52,694 nucleotides of DNA from CAYNBT01 sp964396025 (GTDB taxonomy: Bacteria > Patescibacteriota > WWE3 > UBA101185 > UBA10185), in assembly GCA_964396025.1 (NCBI GenBank), contig CAYNBT010000004.1, positions 1 through 52,694 on the forward strand, in the 5' to 3' direction. Shown one piece after another: positions 1 to 7,641 of this stretch. Positions within the stretch are counted from its first letter, which is position 1; each line of letters begins with the position of its first letter. Both the position numbers and the translations under genes were made by a program. A model generated the notes under the pieces. The model saw only the letters and a program-made list of their open reading frames with translations, did not search any database and was not told where the DNA came from.

Positions 1-125
1 ATTTAGGCCAAACTTTTTTTTCTATATTCATAGGGAAATTATACTTCAAAGTATAGTCGTTATAGTTTTTTTAGCAGACAGATATATATGACTTTAGATT
101 GATAGTACAGATTTTAGCCTTAACG

Positions 126-2672
126 TTATCTTACCAAGATATTTTCGTTGCTTACCATGGGTTCATCAGCTAGTTTTACGATATCATAATTTTCTAGTGC
201 TCTATTGTAGATGCGAACTTCATCAATAGTACCTTTAAAGTAATGGTGGTCACCCGATCCCCATCTTCCAAATACGAGTGTGCCTCCAGAACCCACTGTG
301 CCTGTTAGTGGGACAGTGTTTATAAGTCTTCCATTACAATATGTTTTCATATTTGAACCATCGTAAGCTGCAGCATAGTGATTCCACAAGGTCATGTCCT
401 TGCAGTCATAAGCTGTATTGCCCGTACTTGTTTGCTGGGTAGTTGAATAGGTGCTTAAAGCAAAGTAGTTAGTTGCGTTTTCACGCACGTTTAGATGTGT
501 AAGATAGTTAGTTTGTGGCCATCCACCGGCGTTACCAACTACTACGCCGTAGTCGTCATCATACTCACCTTTAGCCCAGAATGATATTGTAAATGCGTTT
601 GGTTGGGTAGTTGGTCCAATCATTACATAATCGTCTACACCATCAAGTTTTAATGCAGAATCATATCTACCGTTGACCCATTGTGGATTTCCAATTATCT
701 GTCCATCTCCAATAGTGCTTGTTCCATCAGCCACTATGGTTCCGGAGCCTTCTTTAAAACTCCAGTGGCCTTGCAATCCGTTATCTATATCGTATTTTGC
801 GAATTTTGCTTGAGTTCTGATACTTGAGTCGTAACCTTGGTAGAACGCCATGGCTTTAATTGTGGTGTTGGATGCTACGGTTATGGGGTTGACATATACA
901 GTAGAGTTAGCTCCTGGCTCTGTACCATCAAGTGTATATCTGATTACAGCATCTCGGGTCTTTGATTTCATTGAAACTGTTACTTTATCACCGAATAGTG
1001 CGCCCGGCGGATCTATGATTACCGCTTGTGTTTGAGGTACAAAAGTAGTTTGTGCCTCAACAGGGACCAACACGAATGAATTAAACTCCGCGAGTGTATG
1101 CACGTTGTTGATGGTTGGCGTATCTCCCACAATTGGGGAAACATCAGTTAGATAAAGCGGTAACTCTATCTCTGGTTCAAAGGATCTGTATCCATTGTAT
1201 TTGCCTTTCATGATTGGTTTGCCAAAGAAGTTTTGAGCATCTCGTATTTCGTATTTATCCCCGCGTACTAGAATAGCTGATAAATCAACAATAGCTGTTG
1301 GTGCCATACCATGATTGTATATGGTGATATTTGCTCTCTTTGGCTCATATTTGTTTTTTCTCACAAATATTTGCTGGCCAGTAGGAAATTCTGCAGTGTA
1401 GGTACTGGAAGCATCAAAGTTACTCATGTTTTTCCAGTTTTCAAAGTTGTAGAAGGTGCCGTCAAAGTTAAACTGTTTTGGCGAGTATGTGCCCCCAAAG
1501 TAAGAATTGTTGTTCCAGAGTATCGAACTGATGTTTTGGTTTGGTAAATATTCAGAGAGTGCCTTACTGCCAATGATCGTATTGTTAATTACTGATAGAT
1601 TTTCCCATTTTTTTGCAGACAGTGAATATAAGTCACTTTTTCCACCTACGATATAGTTATCCTCTATTCGCGCATTTATCATGTCCGTAGCGCCAGCTTG
1701 CAAGGTTTGATTAGGGTCGTGCTTGTTTCTATAAAGCATGTTGTTTTTGATTACTAGATCTCTTGCTGGGTTATGATCTGATGATACAAACAACAACCAT
1801 TCAGGAGTATCAAAAATGGTATTGCCAATAAAATTAAATCCATTGATGAATGAATTCACTGTATATGCCTTCATACCGGTTGTGAAAGTGCGAAATGAAA
1901 TGTTGTCTTCTATAAAACGAGTGCCAACTTCATTTTGTGCATAAATTGCTGAGCCTCTATTACCGGAATAACCCGGATAGGCTGTGTCGTAAATGCCTGT
2001 GCCCCAAAAAATCGACCCATATATTTCCCCTTCGGTCACAGGTCTCCAAAAACCTATCCCAGGATGACCTGTATTGTTAATCACTAAGTTGATAGCCTTA
2101 TGGCCTTGTGTAAGAAGGTTGAGTCCAGTGCTTCTTTCTTCCGGGGTTACCATTCGGTTTAGGCTTGTGTTTGTGATTTCGAATCCCCAAAACCAATTGT
2201 ATGAACTGGTATATGTTGGGTTGGTTGAGCTTTGAGCCACGATACCCCCGTTAATGGTCGCTCGTTCTCCAGGATATTGTCTAATGATGATTGGCTGTGT
2301 AGCTGTACCATTGAGCTTTGTGTAAAAAAGTGTAGAACCGCCTGTTCCATATACCCCATCCCGTAGCCATAAAATGTCTCCCGGCTGTATAACTGTGGAT
2401 TTATTGAAAGCAGTTTGAAGATCCCAAGGATCCTCTATAGTACCTGAACCATCGTTAGAACCTGTAGGTGATGCAAAGTATTCGTTCCCACTCAATTTTG
2501 GGCGTGTGTTTGTTTTTGTATATGTGGCTGCCATTGTTACTGCGGTGTTAAGTGCGTATGTTGTACAGATGCAAAGCAGGATTAAGAATGCTAGCAAGGA
2601 GGAGCGCAGAAGAAGTTTTGTTGGGGAGACATTTTCTGTTGTTTTACTCGTTTGTTGAGTGGCAAAGTGCAT
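126..2672 (-). CDS. Secreted beta-helix / CHB_HEX_C / LamG protein
   Basis: An 848-residue exported protein. A hydrophobic stretch at about residues 21-42 looks like a signal peptide or anchor. Residues about 63-460 begin with YFASPTGSNDGSG and continue with GDILWLRDGVY, typical of right-handed parallel beta-helix proteins of the polysaccharide-lyase type (asparagine-rich turns, repeated IxxN patterns). Residues about 545-620 (RYTLDGTEP, TTIKAMAF) match the chitobiase/hexosaminidase C-terminal Fn3-like domain. Residues about 635-835 (LQGHWSFKEGSG, LDGVDDYV, IDEVRIYNRAL) are a LamG/concanavalin-like module. The likely role is binding or cutting polysaccharide at the cell surface; the substrate is unknown and I see no proven catalytic residue. 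It has no clear Shine-Dalgarno and stands alone, upstream of (transcribed away from) nothing visible before position 126. Confidence 0.85.
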   Translation of the reverse strand: MHFATQQTSKTTENVSPTKLLLRSSLLAFLILLCICTTYALNTAVTMAATYTKTNTRPKLSGNEYFASPTGSNDGSGTIEDPWDLQTAFNKSTVIQPGDILWLRDGVYGTGGSTLFYTKLNGTATQPIIIRQYPGERATINGGIVAQSSTNPTYTSSYNWFWGFEITNTSLNRMVTPEERSTGLNLLTQGHKAINLVINNTGHPGIGFWRPVTEGEIYGSIFWGTGIYDTAYPGYSGNRGSAIYAQNEVGTRFIEDNISFRTFTTGMKAYTVNSFINGFNFIGNTIFDTPEWLLFVSSDHNPARDLVIKNNMLYRNKHDPNQTLQAGATDMINARIEDNYIVGGKSDLYSLSAKKWENLSVINNTIIGSKALSEYLPNQNISSILWNNNSYFGGTYSPKQFNFDGTFYNFENWKNMSNFDASSTYTAEFPTGQQIFVRKNKYEPKRANITIYNHGMAPTAIVDLSAILVRGDKYEIRDAQNFFGKPIMKGKYNGYRSFEPEIELPLYLTDVSPIVGDTPTINNVHTLAEFNSFVLVPVEAQTTFVPQTQAVIIDPPGALFGDKVTVSMKSKTRDAVIRYTLDGTEPGANSTVYVNPITVASNTTIKAMAFYQGYDSSIRTQAKFAKYDIDNGLQGHWSFKEGSGTIVADGTSTIGDGQIIGNPQWVNGRYDSALKLDGVDDYVMIGPTTQPNAFTISFWAKGEYDDDYGVVVGNAGGWPQTNYLTHLNVRENATNYFALSTYSTTQQTSTGNTAYDCKDMTLWNHYAAAYDGSNMKTYCNGRLINTVPLTGTVGSGGTLVFGRWGSGDHHYFKGTIDEVRIYNRALENYDIVKLADEPMVSNENILVR

Positions 2673-2761
2673 ACTTTATGCCACTATTGCATATAAGTGG
2701 ATGCTTTTCAAGCTTTGACTTAATATATCTTTACATGGCATAGGGGGCGGGTAGAATCATT

Positions 2762-3184
2762 TTAGATGAGTTTTCTGATATGTTCTGTGAGTATATGTTG
2801 TGGGTTATCTTTGATGAAAGATTCAATATCAATCCATTCATAAGATTCGTGTTCTTCTTTGTTTATAGTTACATTCTCAGAGAGTGCCTTTGCTGAATAT
2901 CCGATATACAGGAAGTAGATATCATCCTCTTTTTGTATTCTTGAGTTCACAAGAATTGGTTCTATGTTTTCTATATCAAGTCCTGTTTCTTCCCTTATTT
3001 CACGATATAGTGCTTCTTCATGGGTTTCATTAAATCTTGCTCTTCCGCCGGGAATATCAAAATCACCGGGACGTGAAACATCTTCTGTATGTCTTTTGAG
3101 GACTAAAAATTTGCTTTTATCGCTTGGGTGAAGTATTGCTACTTTTTGAACAAAGATTACCTTTTTTATTTCACCTTTGTGCAT
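2762..3184 (-). CDS. Nudix hydrolase
   Basis: A 140-residue single-domain Nudix protein. The Nudix box is intact: GGRARFNE at about residue 46, then REIREETGLD, giving the GX5EX7REUXEEXGU pattern with the metal-binding glutamates. Nudix enzymes hydrolyse nucleoside diphosphates linked to another group (damaged dNTPs, NDP-sugars, NAD); the substrate cannot be read from the sequence. The start at 3184 is supported by a TAAAAT -10 ending 6 bases upstream, implying a leaderless mRNA. A second, only distantly similar Nudix gene lies 85 bp upstream on the same strand. Confidence 0.9.
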   Translation of the reverse strand: MHKGEIKKVIFVQKVAILHPSDKSKFLVLKRHTEDVSRPGDFDIPGGRARFNETHEEALYREIREETGLDIENIEPILVNSRIQKEDDIYFLYIGYSAKALSENVTINKEEHESYEWIDIESFIKDNPQHILTEHIRKLI

Positions 3185-3190
3185 AAGGGT

Positions 3191-3196
3191 ATTTTA
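3191..3196 (-). promoter_or_regulatory. -10 box of leaderless promoter
   Basis: TAAAAT on the minus strand ends 6 bases before the ATG at 3184, so transcription would start at or next to the start codon. No Shine-Dalgarno is present. Confidence 0.6.
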
Positions 3197-3269
3197 ACAT
3201 GCAAGAGTTGTTACTTTGGAGAATAAGAAAACCGTAGAGAATGTATTTGGCTCGCCGTGGTTTTGGGGG

Positions 3270-3701
3270 TTAGAACTTGCTATGTTTAGCTATATAATTT
3301 TCAATTAAAACTCTACCTGCAGGATACAAATTTAACTTTAGTGCTTCTTCCAATTCTAACCATTTCCATTCCAGTCTTCCTTCCTCTATATTGTCTATCA
3401 GCACGCCTGACTTATACTTTGCAGCATATCCTATACTTACATAACTCACTCCTTTATCTTCCCTGTAGAAATCATAAACATTGATTAGTCGCAAATCTTC
3501 ACAAAGTATACCGCTTTCTTCTAACACTTCTCTAACAGCTCCCTCTTGTAGTGTTTCACCATTTTCCCACTTACCCCCCGGAACACCGTAAACAGCGTCA
3601 CCTTTTTTTGTATCTTTACCTATCAAGAACTTCCCATCTTTTTCAACAAGTATTTGTATCCCTACTTTTGGGCTGATAGTTTTATCAATGTTTAGCTGCA
3701 T
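3270..3701 (-). CDS. Nudix hydrolase
   Basis: A 143-residue Nudix protein with GGKWENGE followed by REVLEESGI, a complete Nudix box. An in-frame ATG lies five codons further upstream, but the TATAAT at 3708-3713 overlaps that longer version and sits 6 bases before the ATG at 3701, so I take 3701 as the start. The N-terminus (VGIQILVEKDGKFLIGKD) resembles the MutT/ADP-ribose pyrophosphatase-like group with the phrase 'YGVPGGKWENGE'. Substrate unknown. It lies just outside the att-like debris that marks the integrative element. Confidence 0.9.
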   Translation of the reverse strand: MQLNIDKTISPKVGIQILVEKDGKFLIGKDTKKGDAVYGVPGGKWENGETLQEGAVREVLEESGILCEDLRLINVYDFYREDKGVSYVSIGYAAKYKSGVLIDNIEEGRLEWKWLELEEALKLNLYPAGRVLIENYIAKHSKF

Positions 3702-3707
3702 TATGTG

Positions 3708-3713
3708 ATTATA
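3708..3713 (-). promoter_or_regulatory. -10 box of leaderless promoter
   Basis: Perfect TATAAT on the minus strand, 6 bases before the chosen ATG at 3701. Supports the shorter start. Confidence 0.7.
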
Positions 3714-3772
3714 CACTTAGCACATGGACTATAAATCCACTTTATACTTTAATGGTAAGAAAAGCTCATACT

Positions 3773-3799
3773 TGGCTCCACGGGCTGGCAATTCGTCAC
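3773..3799. repeat. att-like remnant (second copy of left junction)
   Basis: Matches 26 of 27 bases with 4272-4298; the only difference is A for C inside the tRNA 3'-end core (tggctccacgggctgg against tggctccccgggctgg). The shared 11 bases after the core (caattcgtcac) are not tRNA-Asn sequence, so both copies look like left junctions of related elements. This suggests an earlier integration next to the present one, now mostly deleted. Confidence 0.6.
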
Positions 3800-3841
3800 A
3801 TTGTTCCTCTTGCATCAAAAGGCAATGCGGAGGTATTTTTA

Positions 3842-3880
3842 TAAAAAATGAAGCCGCACTTGGGAATTTTGTGCGGCTTC
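3842..3880 (-). terminator. Rho-independent terminator
   Basis: A 10-bp perfect stem (gaagccgcac at 3850-3859, gtgcggcttc at 3871-3880) with an 11-base loop. Read on the minus strand it is followed by CATTTTTTAT, a good T tract. It lies about 50 bp beyond the stop of the broken gene at 3931-4271 and probably was its terminator. Confidence 0.75.
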
Positions 3881-3930
3881 GAAGTTATGTTGTGCTTACT
3901 GCGTTGAAGTTTTCTTTGTGGGTTTGATAT

Positions 3931-4271
3931 CTAGTGAAGACCAACTTTATTCCACGGATCAGTCGGGAATCCTCCTGGTGGGGACGCGTGTGTGATCTCA
4001 GGACTGTTTTTGTACCATGACATCTGACACCAACCATCCCATTTTGCTCCAAGATACTTGGTTCCCTCACCGGTTTGAACTTCGTAGATAGCGAGCCACC
4101 CTTCTAGTCCGTGCGTCTCGTCAAATTGCCTGTAACCTAGAAGCTTTTTCTCGTAAACTTCAAGTCCAAAAACATTTGTTAGTCAACCCATAGCGTGGGG
4201 ATTTGAGTAGTTATAGCTTGCGTTCGGTATTTGCATTCTGAAGAAATGTTTAGGTACCTGATGAAACAATA
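3931..4271 (-). pseudogene. Broken gene of unknown family, cut at the att site
   Basis: On the minus strand one frame reads as convincing protein from the att core down to the TAG at 3931-3933: LFHQVPKHFFRMQIPNASY, then SNPHAMG, an in-frame TGA at 4183-4185, then LTNVFGLEVYEKKLLGYRQF, continuing with a tryptophan-rich segment (KYLGAKWDGWCQMSWYKN) and ending DPWNKVGLH. No start is visible before the att core at 4272, so the N-terminus was lost at the junction, and the TGA breaks the rest; a downstream fragment could still be made from an internal codon. The family is not recognised. A terminator follows at 3842-3880. Elsewhere in the window TGA acts as stop, so recoding is unlikely. Confidence 0.6.
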
Positions 4272-4298
4272 TGGCTCCCCGGGCTGGCAATTCGTCAC
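4272..4298. repeat. Left attachment site (attL)
   Basis: The first 16 bases are identical to the 3' end of tRNA-Asn at 17165-17180 (read antisense). The next 11 bases are shared with the remnant at 3773-3799 and would belong to the element arm. Confidence 0.7.
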
Positions 4299-4592
4299 TT
4301 CACCCTTCGGGTATTCAGTCGACTAAACTCGCTTCGCTCGTTAAGTGTATTGTAGATTCGAGGCGCTTCCATTCCGTGAGAACAATAAAAAGTGCCCACT
4401 AATCAAAAAGATTACTGTGCACTTTTCATGGCTCCCTCTGGTTGACATGTTTCTGAATAGGGAAATATCATTAGATTTTGACACTTACTTGCTCAATGTT
4501 TTATCAATCCAAGCCATAAACTCTCTTGATTAGATTACTTGGCTGGCAAATTGAGATGAGTTCAGTGTGTTAAGGCTGTAATCTATGCTTTC
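4287..4592. other. Element left end: no intact gene
   Basis: About 300 bp without a supportable gene. It holds the hairpin at 4387-4426, a further weak att-like word (tggctccc at 4431-4438) and TTCG-loop hairpins near 4305-4340. On the minus strand a short open tail (EFMAWIDKTLSK then stop, ending near 4490) may be the end of a lost gene. Confidence 0.5.
4387..4426. terminator. Bidirectional hairpin terminator
   Basis: Outer stem aaaaagtgc / gcactttt and inner stem ctaatc / gatta around an AAAAA loop. Both sides carry A or T tracts, so it could end transcription from either direction. It is downstream of the leftmost intact cargo gene (4593-4970, minus strand), about 170 bp away. Confidence 0.55.
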
Positions 4593-4970
4593 TCAAGCAG
4601 TAGACCACCAGTTTACAAATACAATCTCTTTATCTGTTATTAACAGTGTTTCTATAGAAAGGTCGCTGTCCTTAGAATCAACTTTATACGCCGTTTCAAA
4701 TACACCTGCCTGTCTGTACTTAAGTATCGTAGTTAACTTCTTTTTGGCTTCAGGACTACAATCTTCTAGGAGCTTATAAAACTCCTCCTCTGAGATTTGT
4801 ACTAGATGAAATTCGTATTTATTACTAATTTCTGGGTGTATTTCTTTTAGTGTTTTACTTACAAATTGGTTTAGGTCTTCATTGCCAATTTTTGAATCAA
4901 TAAAAACTTCTAAAAATTCCTCTGATTCCCAATGTTCAAAATGTATAGGTTCATAAGAAAAACGTTTCAT
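4593..4970 (-). CDS. Unknown 125-residue cargo protein
   Basis: Soluble acidic protein without a signal peptide or membrane segment; family not recognised. It begins MKRFSYEPIHFEHWESEE, has a helical, glutamate- and lysine-rich middle, and ends with ETLLITDKEIVFVNWWSTA. The end pattern (alternating hydrophobic strands) suggests a small alpha+beta fold. The start at 4970 lies right after an AT-rich stretch (gataatataaatatat) that can supply a -10 five to eight bases upstream, in line with the leaderless starts of its neighbours. First in a series of minus-strand cargo genes of the element. Confidence 0.6.
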   Translation of the reverse strand: MKRFSYEPIHFEHWESEEFLEVFIDSKIGNEDLNQFVSKTLKEIHPEISNKYEFHLVQISEEEFYKLLEDCSPEAKKKLTTILKYRQAGVFETAYKVDSKDSDLSIETLLITDKEIVFVNWWSTA

Positions 4971-5050
4971 ATATATTTATATTATCAAAGTATAAGTCTC
5001 TTGGCTTATAAATCTGGATGAACACGTTACCTGTAGGTGAGATACAAGCT

Positions 5051-5557
5051 TTACTGCGATATAATCTGATAGATTTGATCTGGTGGGAGGGTGCCATCTA
5101 TTACTGAGGCACCAATATTTACTGACCTCTCTTTATTTCTTTGCATACTATCTGATATACTTTGTTTCTGTTCTTCAGTTTTACCCATAGGATTCTTACG
5201 CTCTGGATTATCCAACCTCTTTTTTAGCGCGTCTTTATTAATTTCAAGAAAAAATATCTTATCAAACAAGTCTTTCATCTCATAAACATTTGAGGATAAG
5301 CCAAAAACATACACTGGTTTTTGCAGTTCCAGCCAGTTGTTAAGAAAATTTTTATCCCAAACAAATCTGTGTGTATGCAACCATTCATGACCTGCATTAT
5401 CAGGAAACGTTACTGTATTGCCTTGACTGTCCACCCATTTACACAACCCCTTGATTAAATCCGCATCCCAAGCATTAATCCCGTTCGCTTTAAGTTTTTC
5501 AGAGACATATGTTTTACCAGAACCAGGGGGACCTACTACAAGAACTTTTTGATTCAT
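5051..5557 (-). CDS. P-loop nucleotide kinase-like protein
   Basis: A 168-residue P-loop NTPase. Walker A is GPPGSGKT at residues 9-16, followed by an aspartate (AWDAD) like the DxD of small-molecule and nucleotide kinases. A lid-like basic stretch (KKRLDNPERKNPMGK) follows FFLEINKDALKKR, as in the NMP-kinase/shikimate-kinase/AAA_18 superfamily. It probably phosphorylates a small molecule; which one is unknown. A TG-extended TATAAT lies 6 bases before the start at 5557, so it appears to be an autonomous leaderless cassette. Confidence 0.75.
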   Translation of the reverse strand: MNQKVLVVGPPGSGKTYVSEKLKANGINAWDADLIKGLCKWVDSQGNTVTFPDNAGHEWLHTHRFVWDKNFLNNWLELQKPVYVFGLSSNVYEMKDLFDKIFFLEINKDALKKRLDNPERKNPMGKTEEQKQSISDSMQRNKERSVNIGASVIDGTLPPDQIYQIISQ

Positions 5558-5563
5558 AGAAAG

Positions 5564-5569
5564 ATTATA
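5564..5569 (-). promoter_or_regulatory. Extended -10 of leaderless promoter
   Basis: TGATATAAT on the minus strand, with the hexamer 6 bases before the ATG at 5557. Confidence 0.7.
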
Positions 5570-5608
5570 TCAGTTCCAAAGTTATCTACTCTGGGTATCT
5601 ACTGGCTC

Positions 5609-5630
5609 TACATAGCAGAGGATGTTAGGA
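5609..5630. repeat. Short dispersed repeat, copy 1
   Basis: ctac-a/c-tagc-a/g-gaggatgttag-g/a-a: 22 bases matching 6057-6078 at 19 positions. Both copies lie between minus-strand cargo genes, with a tggctc word close by. Confidence 0.45.
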
Positions 5631-5647
5631 AATGTTTTGTTTAATGA

Positions 5648-6043
5648 TTACCAATGGGTAACTCCTGCTAATTTAGGATTCTCGTACCAATCCGAGTAAT
5701 TTAATTTCTCTGGGTTATTTTCTAGCTGCTTCACTCGTTCTGCCCAAATATTTATCAGTTCGTCATTATATGATTGTCCTTTTTGTATTAGAGAGCTTAG
5801 TAGATTTAGCCACTCAACATTAGCTCGCCTTATGGCGTCACCTGCAAATATGTACATTGTTTGAAGAAAGAAGTTTCTTTTTGGACAAGTTTTGTCTGCT
5901 GTTAGTTCAATTAACTCTTGTATATAGTCTGGCGTTGCTAATATTAGTGCAAAGTCTTGTTCTGGCGACGTTGCCTCTGCATCGTATGCCCATTTTCTAA
6001 TTTCTTCTATTGTCGGGTTTGTCCAATCGTGAAAGTAACTCAT
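5648..6043 (-). CDS. Unknown 131-residue helical protein
   Basis: Family not recognised. Mostly alpha-helical and rich in aromatic residues (SYFHDWTNPTIEEIRKWAYD at the start; LNYSDWYENPKLAGVTHW at the end), with two cysteines. No signal peptide or membrane segment. The sequence style (DWTNPTIEEIRKWAYD) recalls small uncharacterised proteins found singly in mobile regions. A TATAAT lies 6 bases before the start at 6043, so this is another self-promoted leaderless cargo gene. Confidence 0.65.
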   Translation of the reverse strand: MSYFHDWTNPTIEEIRKWAYDAEATSPEQDFALILATPDYIQELIELTADKTCPKRNFFLQTMYIFAGDAIRRANVEWLNLLSSLIQKGQSYNDELINIWAERVKQLENNPEKLNYSDWYENPKLAGVTHW

Positions 6044-6049
6044 ATAGGA

Positions 6050-6055
6050 ATTATA
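6050..6055 (-). promoter_or_regulatory. -10 box of leaderless promoter
   Basis: TATAAT on the minus strand, 6 bases before the ATG at 6043. Confidence 0.7.
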
Positions 6056-6056
6056 C

Positions 6057-6092
6057 TACCTAGCGGAGGATGTTAGAACTTATTGGCTCCCC
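6057..6092. repeat. Short dispersed repeat, copy 2, with partial att word
   Basis: 6057-6078 matches 5609-5630. It is followed by ttattggctcccc (6080-6092), identical over 13 bases to the left edge of attR at 17161-17173. It may be a scar of an earlier integration. Confidence 0.4.
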
Positions 6093-6142
6093 ATACAGAA
6101 CTTTATACGAAGTTTATTACCTGTTTTTGCTGATAATCCAAC

Positions 6143-6403
6143 TTATTCCTTTGAGTAAAACTCATTTACAATTGGTTCAAAGAAACTTCCATCAGTTTCT
6201 GAATAATCTACATTCAGGAGGTTTCTACGGAAGAAAAACTTGGTGTCGAACAAGTCATAAAGCAACACTTGCATTATCTCCTCCTTTGAAATCAATTTTC
6301 TAAAATCTCTTATATAATCTAAGTCTTCTTTATAGTGGAGAGGAAGCATGCAAAATTCAAAGTAAAGTGTTGCAAATAGCATCATAACTACTTGATTACT
6401 CAC
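6143..6403 (-). CDS. Unknown small protein, possibly degenerate
   Basis: 86 residues from a GTG at 6403, or 80 from the ATG at 6385. No recognised family. The C-terminal half (FFRRNLLNVDYSETDGSFFEPI) reads as plausible protein, while the N-terminal part is less convincing. A TAGGAG lies only one base before the GTG, and no clear -10 fits either start, unlike its neighbours. It could be the remaining end of a longer gene. Confidence 0.4.
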   Translation of the reverse strand: MSNQVVMMLFATLYFEFCMLPLHYKEDLDYIRDFRKLISKEEIMQVLLYDLFDTKFFFRRNLLNVDYSETDGSFFEPIVNEFYSKE

Positions 6404-6454
6404 TCTCCTAATGTTTTTACTTTTCTTATATGTCAGGCAGAATTTGACTTGATG

Positions 6455-6706
6455 TTAAACAGGTAACACTTCATAGTAGGCTAACCTTTGATGATATCTC
6501 AAATAATCTGCATAGACTAAGAGCACTCCATATATTATTCGGTAGTTAAGTTTAGGTTTCTTAATTTCGTCCTGGAAGATTTCTGAAATTGCCTCTTTTG
6601 ATACCTGATGACCATGTAGAGTAGAGAGTAGATTCCTTTCTACATTATCAGGTAGGCAGGATAAAAGATCCTCTACTAAGTAGTAGTTTGATCCCTTACC
6701 TTTCAT
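6455..6706 (-). CDS. Unknown 83-residue protein
   Basis: Family not recognised. Helical, soluble, with KGSNYYLVEDLLSCLPDNVE at the N-terminus and a tyrosine-rich end (IIYGVLLVYADYLRYHQRLAYYEVLPV). It begins 7 bp after the stop of the VOC protein on the same strand, so the two are probably co-transcribed. No Shine-Dalgarno is visible. Confidence 0.55.
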   Translation of the reverse strand: MKGKGSNYYLVEDLLSCLPDNVERNLLSTLHGHQVSKEAISEIFQDEIKKPKLNYRIIYGVLLVYADYLRYHQRLAYYEVLPV

Positions 6707-6713
6707 ATATTCT

Positions 6714-7163
6714 TTACTCTTGTCCCCAATCTAGCAGTTCAGTGAATCTTATATAAAATCCAAAGGGATCTTCCATGCGAAAATCTTTCCACTCATAATC
6801 GTGATCTTTTGATGTTACCAGCTCTCTGACTATATGATTTTTAAGTTTGTCTTTTATAGACCCGTATAGTGAATCAATATCGGACACTGGTATTGTGACT
6901 TCAGAAGCATAGCCTCTCTTGGTTTCTCTCGGAAATCTTTTGAAATATGATTGGTTATAGACTCTATCATCACCACCGTAAAAATTGATTAGGGTGTTCC
7001 CAAGCTTGCCTTTCCTTAACATAGTTACATAGCCAAGGTCTTCTTTATTTATTTCATCGTTTACTCTTACCTCAAAACCAAGTTTTGAGTAGAAATCCTT
7101 TACAATGCTGAGATCGGGAACATGTAGTTCAATAATTAAGTTGTTTTTTATAGGTGCCGTCAT
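6714..7163 (-). CDS. VOC-family (glyoxalase/bleomycin-resistance-like) protein
   Basis: A 149-residue protein with the two beta-alpha-beta-beta-beta modules of the vicinal-oxygen-chelate fold: LIIELHVPDLSIVKDFYSKL-GFEV at the N-terminus, and a second module with SEVTIPVSDIDSLYGSIKD and FRMEDPFGFYIRFTELLDW. The DPFG-F-IRF end is typical of the family. Members are metal-dependent lyases, dioxygenases or drug-binding resistance proteins; the activity here is not determined. It follows the HAD-like gene by 3 bp, giving a HAD-VOC-unknown operon (7553 to 6455). Confidence 0.8.
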   Translation of the reverse strand: MTAPIKNNLIIELHVPDLSIVKDFYSKLGFEVRVNDEINKEDLGYVTMLRKGKLGNTLINFYGGDDRVYNQSYFKRFPRETKRGYASEVTIPVSDIDSLYGSIKDKLKNHIVRELVTSKDHDYEWKDFRMEDPFGFYIRFTELLDWGQE

Positions 7164-7166
7164 AAA

Positions 7167-7553
7167 CTAAGATAGATTTTTATCTAAAAAGCTTTTTAGA
7201 GCATCCATATCTTTTTTATCAGAATCGTAGTGATGGGAAATTATTCCTAAGGACTGTGCACTTTTTACTGCTTCAAGATTGTGTTCAAAATATATTACAT
7301 CCTCTGTCTTTAGATTAAAGTTTTCTAACATTTTTTCGAAGTATATAGGATTGGTTTTATCTGGATTATGCTTGAGAGAAAATAGCTCGTAGGGTAAGTT
7401 TACAAGTCCAAATTCAATAATTTGTTCGTCATTAGCATTTGTTAGTATTATCTTCCTATTAGGGTAAAGTTCTAGCAACTTAAATAAGGGTTGGTAAATT
7501 CCTTCACCCTCTATTACAAATGTATCTACGGCATCAACTAATATTGTTTTCAT
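7167..7553 (-). CDS. HAD-like hydrolase, small and degenerate
   Basis: A 128-residue relative of the haloacid dehalogenase superfamily. Motif I is DAVDT at residues 7-11 (DxxDT instead of DxDxT, with the first aspartate kept). Motif II is LTNAN, and a later FEHNLEAVKSAQSLGI corresponds to the motif IV region, where the usual acidic pair is replaced by EHN. The cap is minimal. Phosphatase activity is therefore doubtful. A TATAAT 6 bases before 7553 makes it the promoter-proximal gene of a three-gene run with the VOC protein. Confidence 0.65.
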   Translation of the reverse strand: MKTILVDAVDTFVIEGEGIYQPLFKLLELYPNRKIILTNANDEQIIEFGLVNLPYELFSLKHNPDKTNPIYFEKMLENFNLKTEDVIYFEHNLEAVKSAQSLGIISHHYDSDKKDMDALKSFLDKNLS

Positions 7554-7559
7554 ATCTGT

Positions 7560-7565
7560 ATTATA
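7560..7565 (-). promoter_or_regulatory. -10 box of leaderless promoter
   Basis: TATAAT on the minus strand, 6 bases before the ATG at 7553. Confidence 0.7.
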
Positions 7566-7641
7566 TCTTATTGTGACTAGTTATTTGCTACAATAATCCC
7601 ATAAGAAACTGCTCTGTATTTATTTGAAAGATTAAATGTAG

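Noticed and set aside
3724..3927. Plus-strand frame over the att remnant and terminator
   Set aside because: It translates the att-like repeat and a hairpin and has no ribosome site or family resemblance.
3931..4271. TGA as a sense codon (Trp or Gly), as in some CPR lineages
   Set aside because: Only one in-frame TGA is found, in a fragment that also lacks its start. Intact genes such as the DNA ligase, rpiB and the DUF4870 gene end at TGA, and no long gene contains an internal one.
4345..4533. Plus-strand frame of 62 codons at the left end of the element
   Set aside because: It runs through the bidirectional hairpin and has no start signals.
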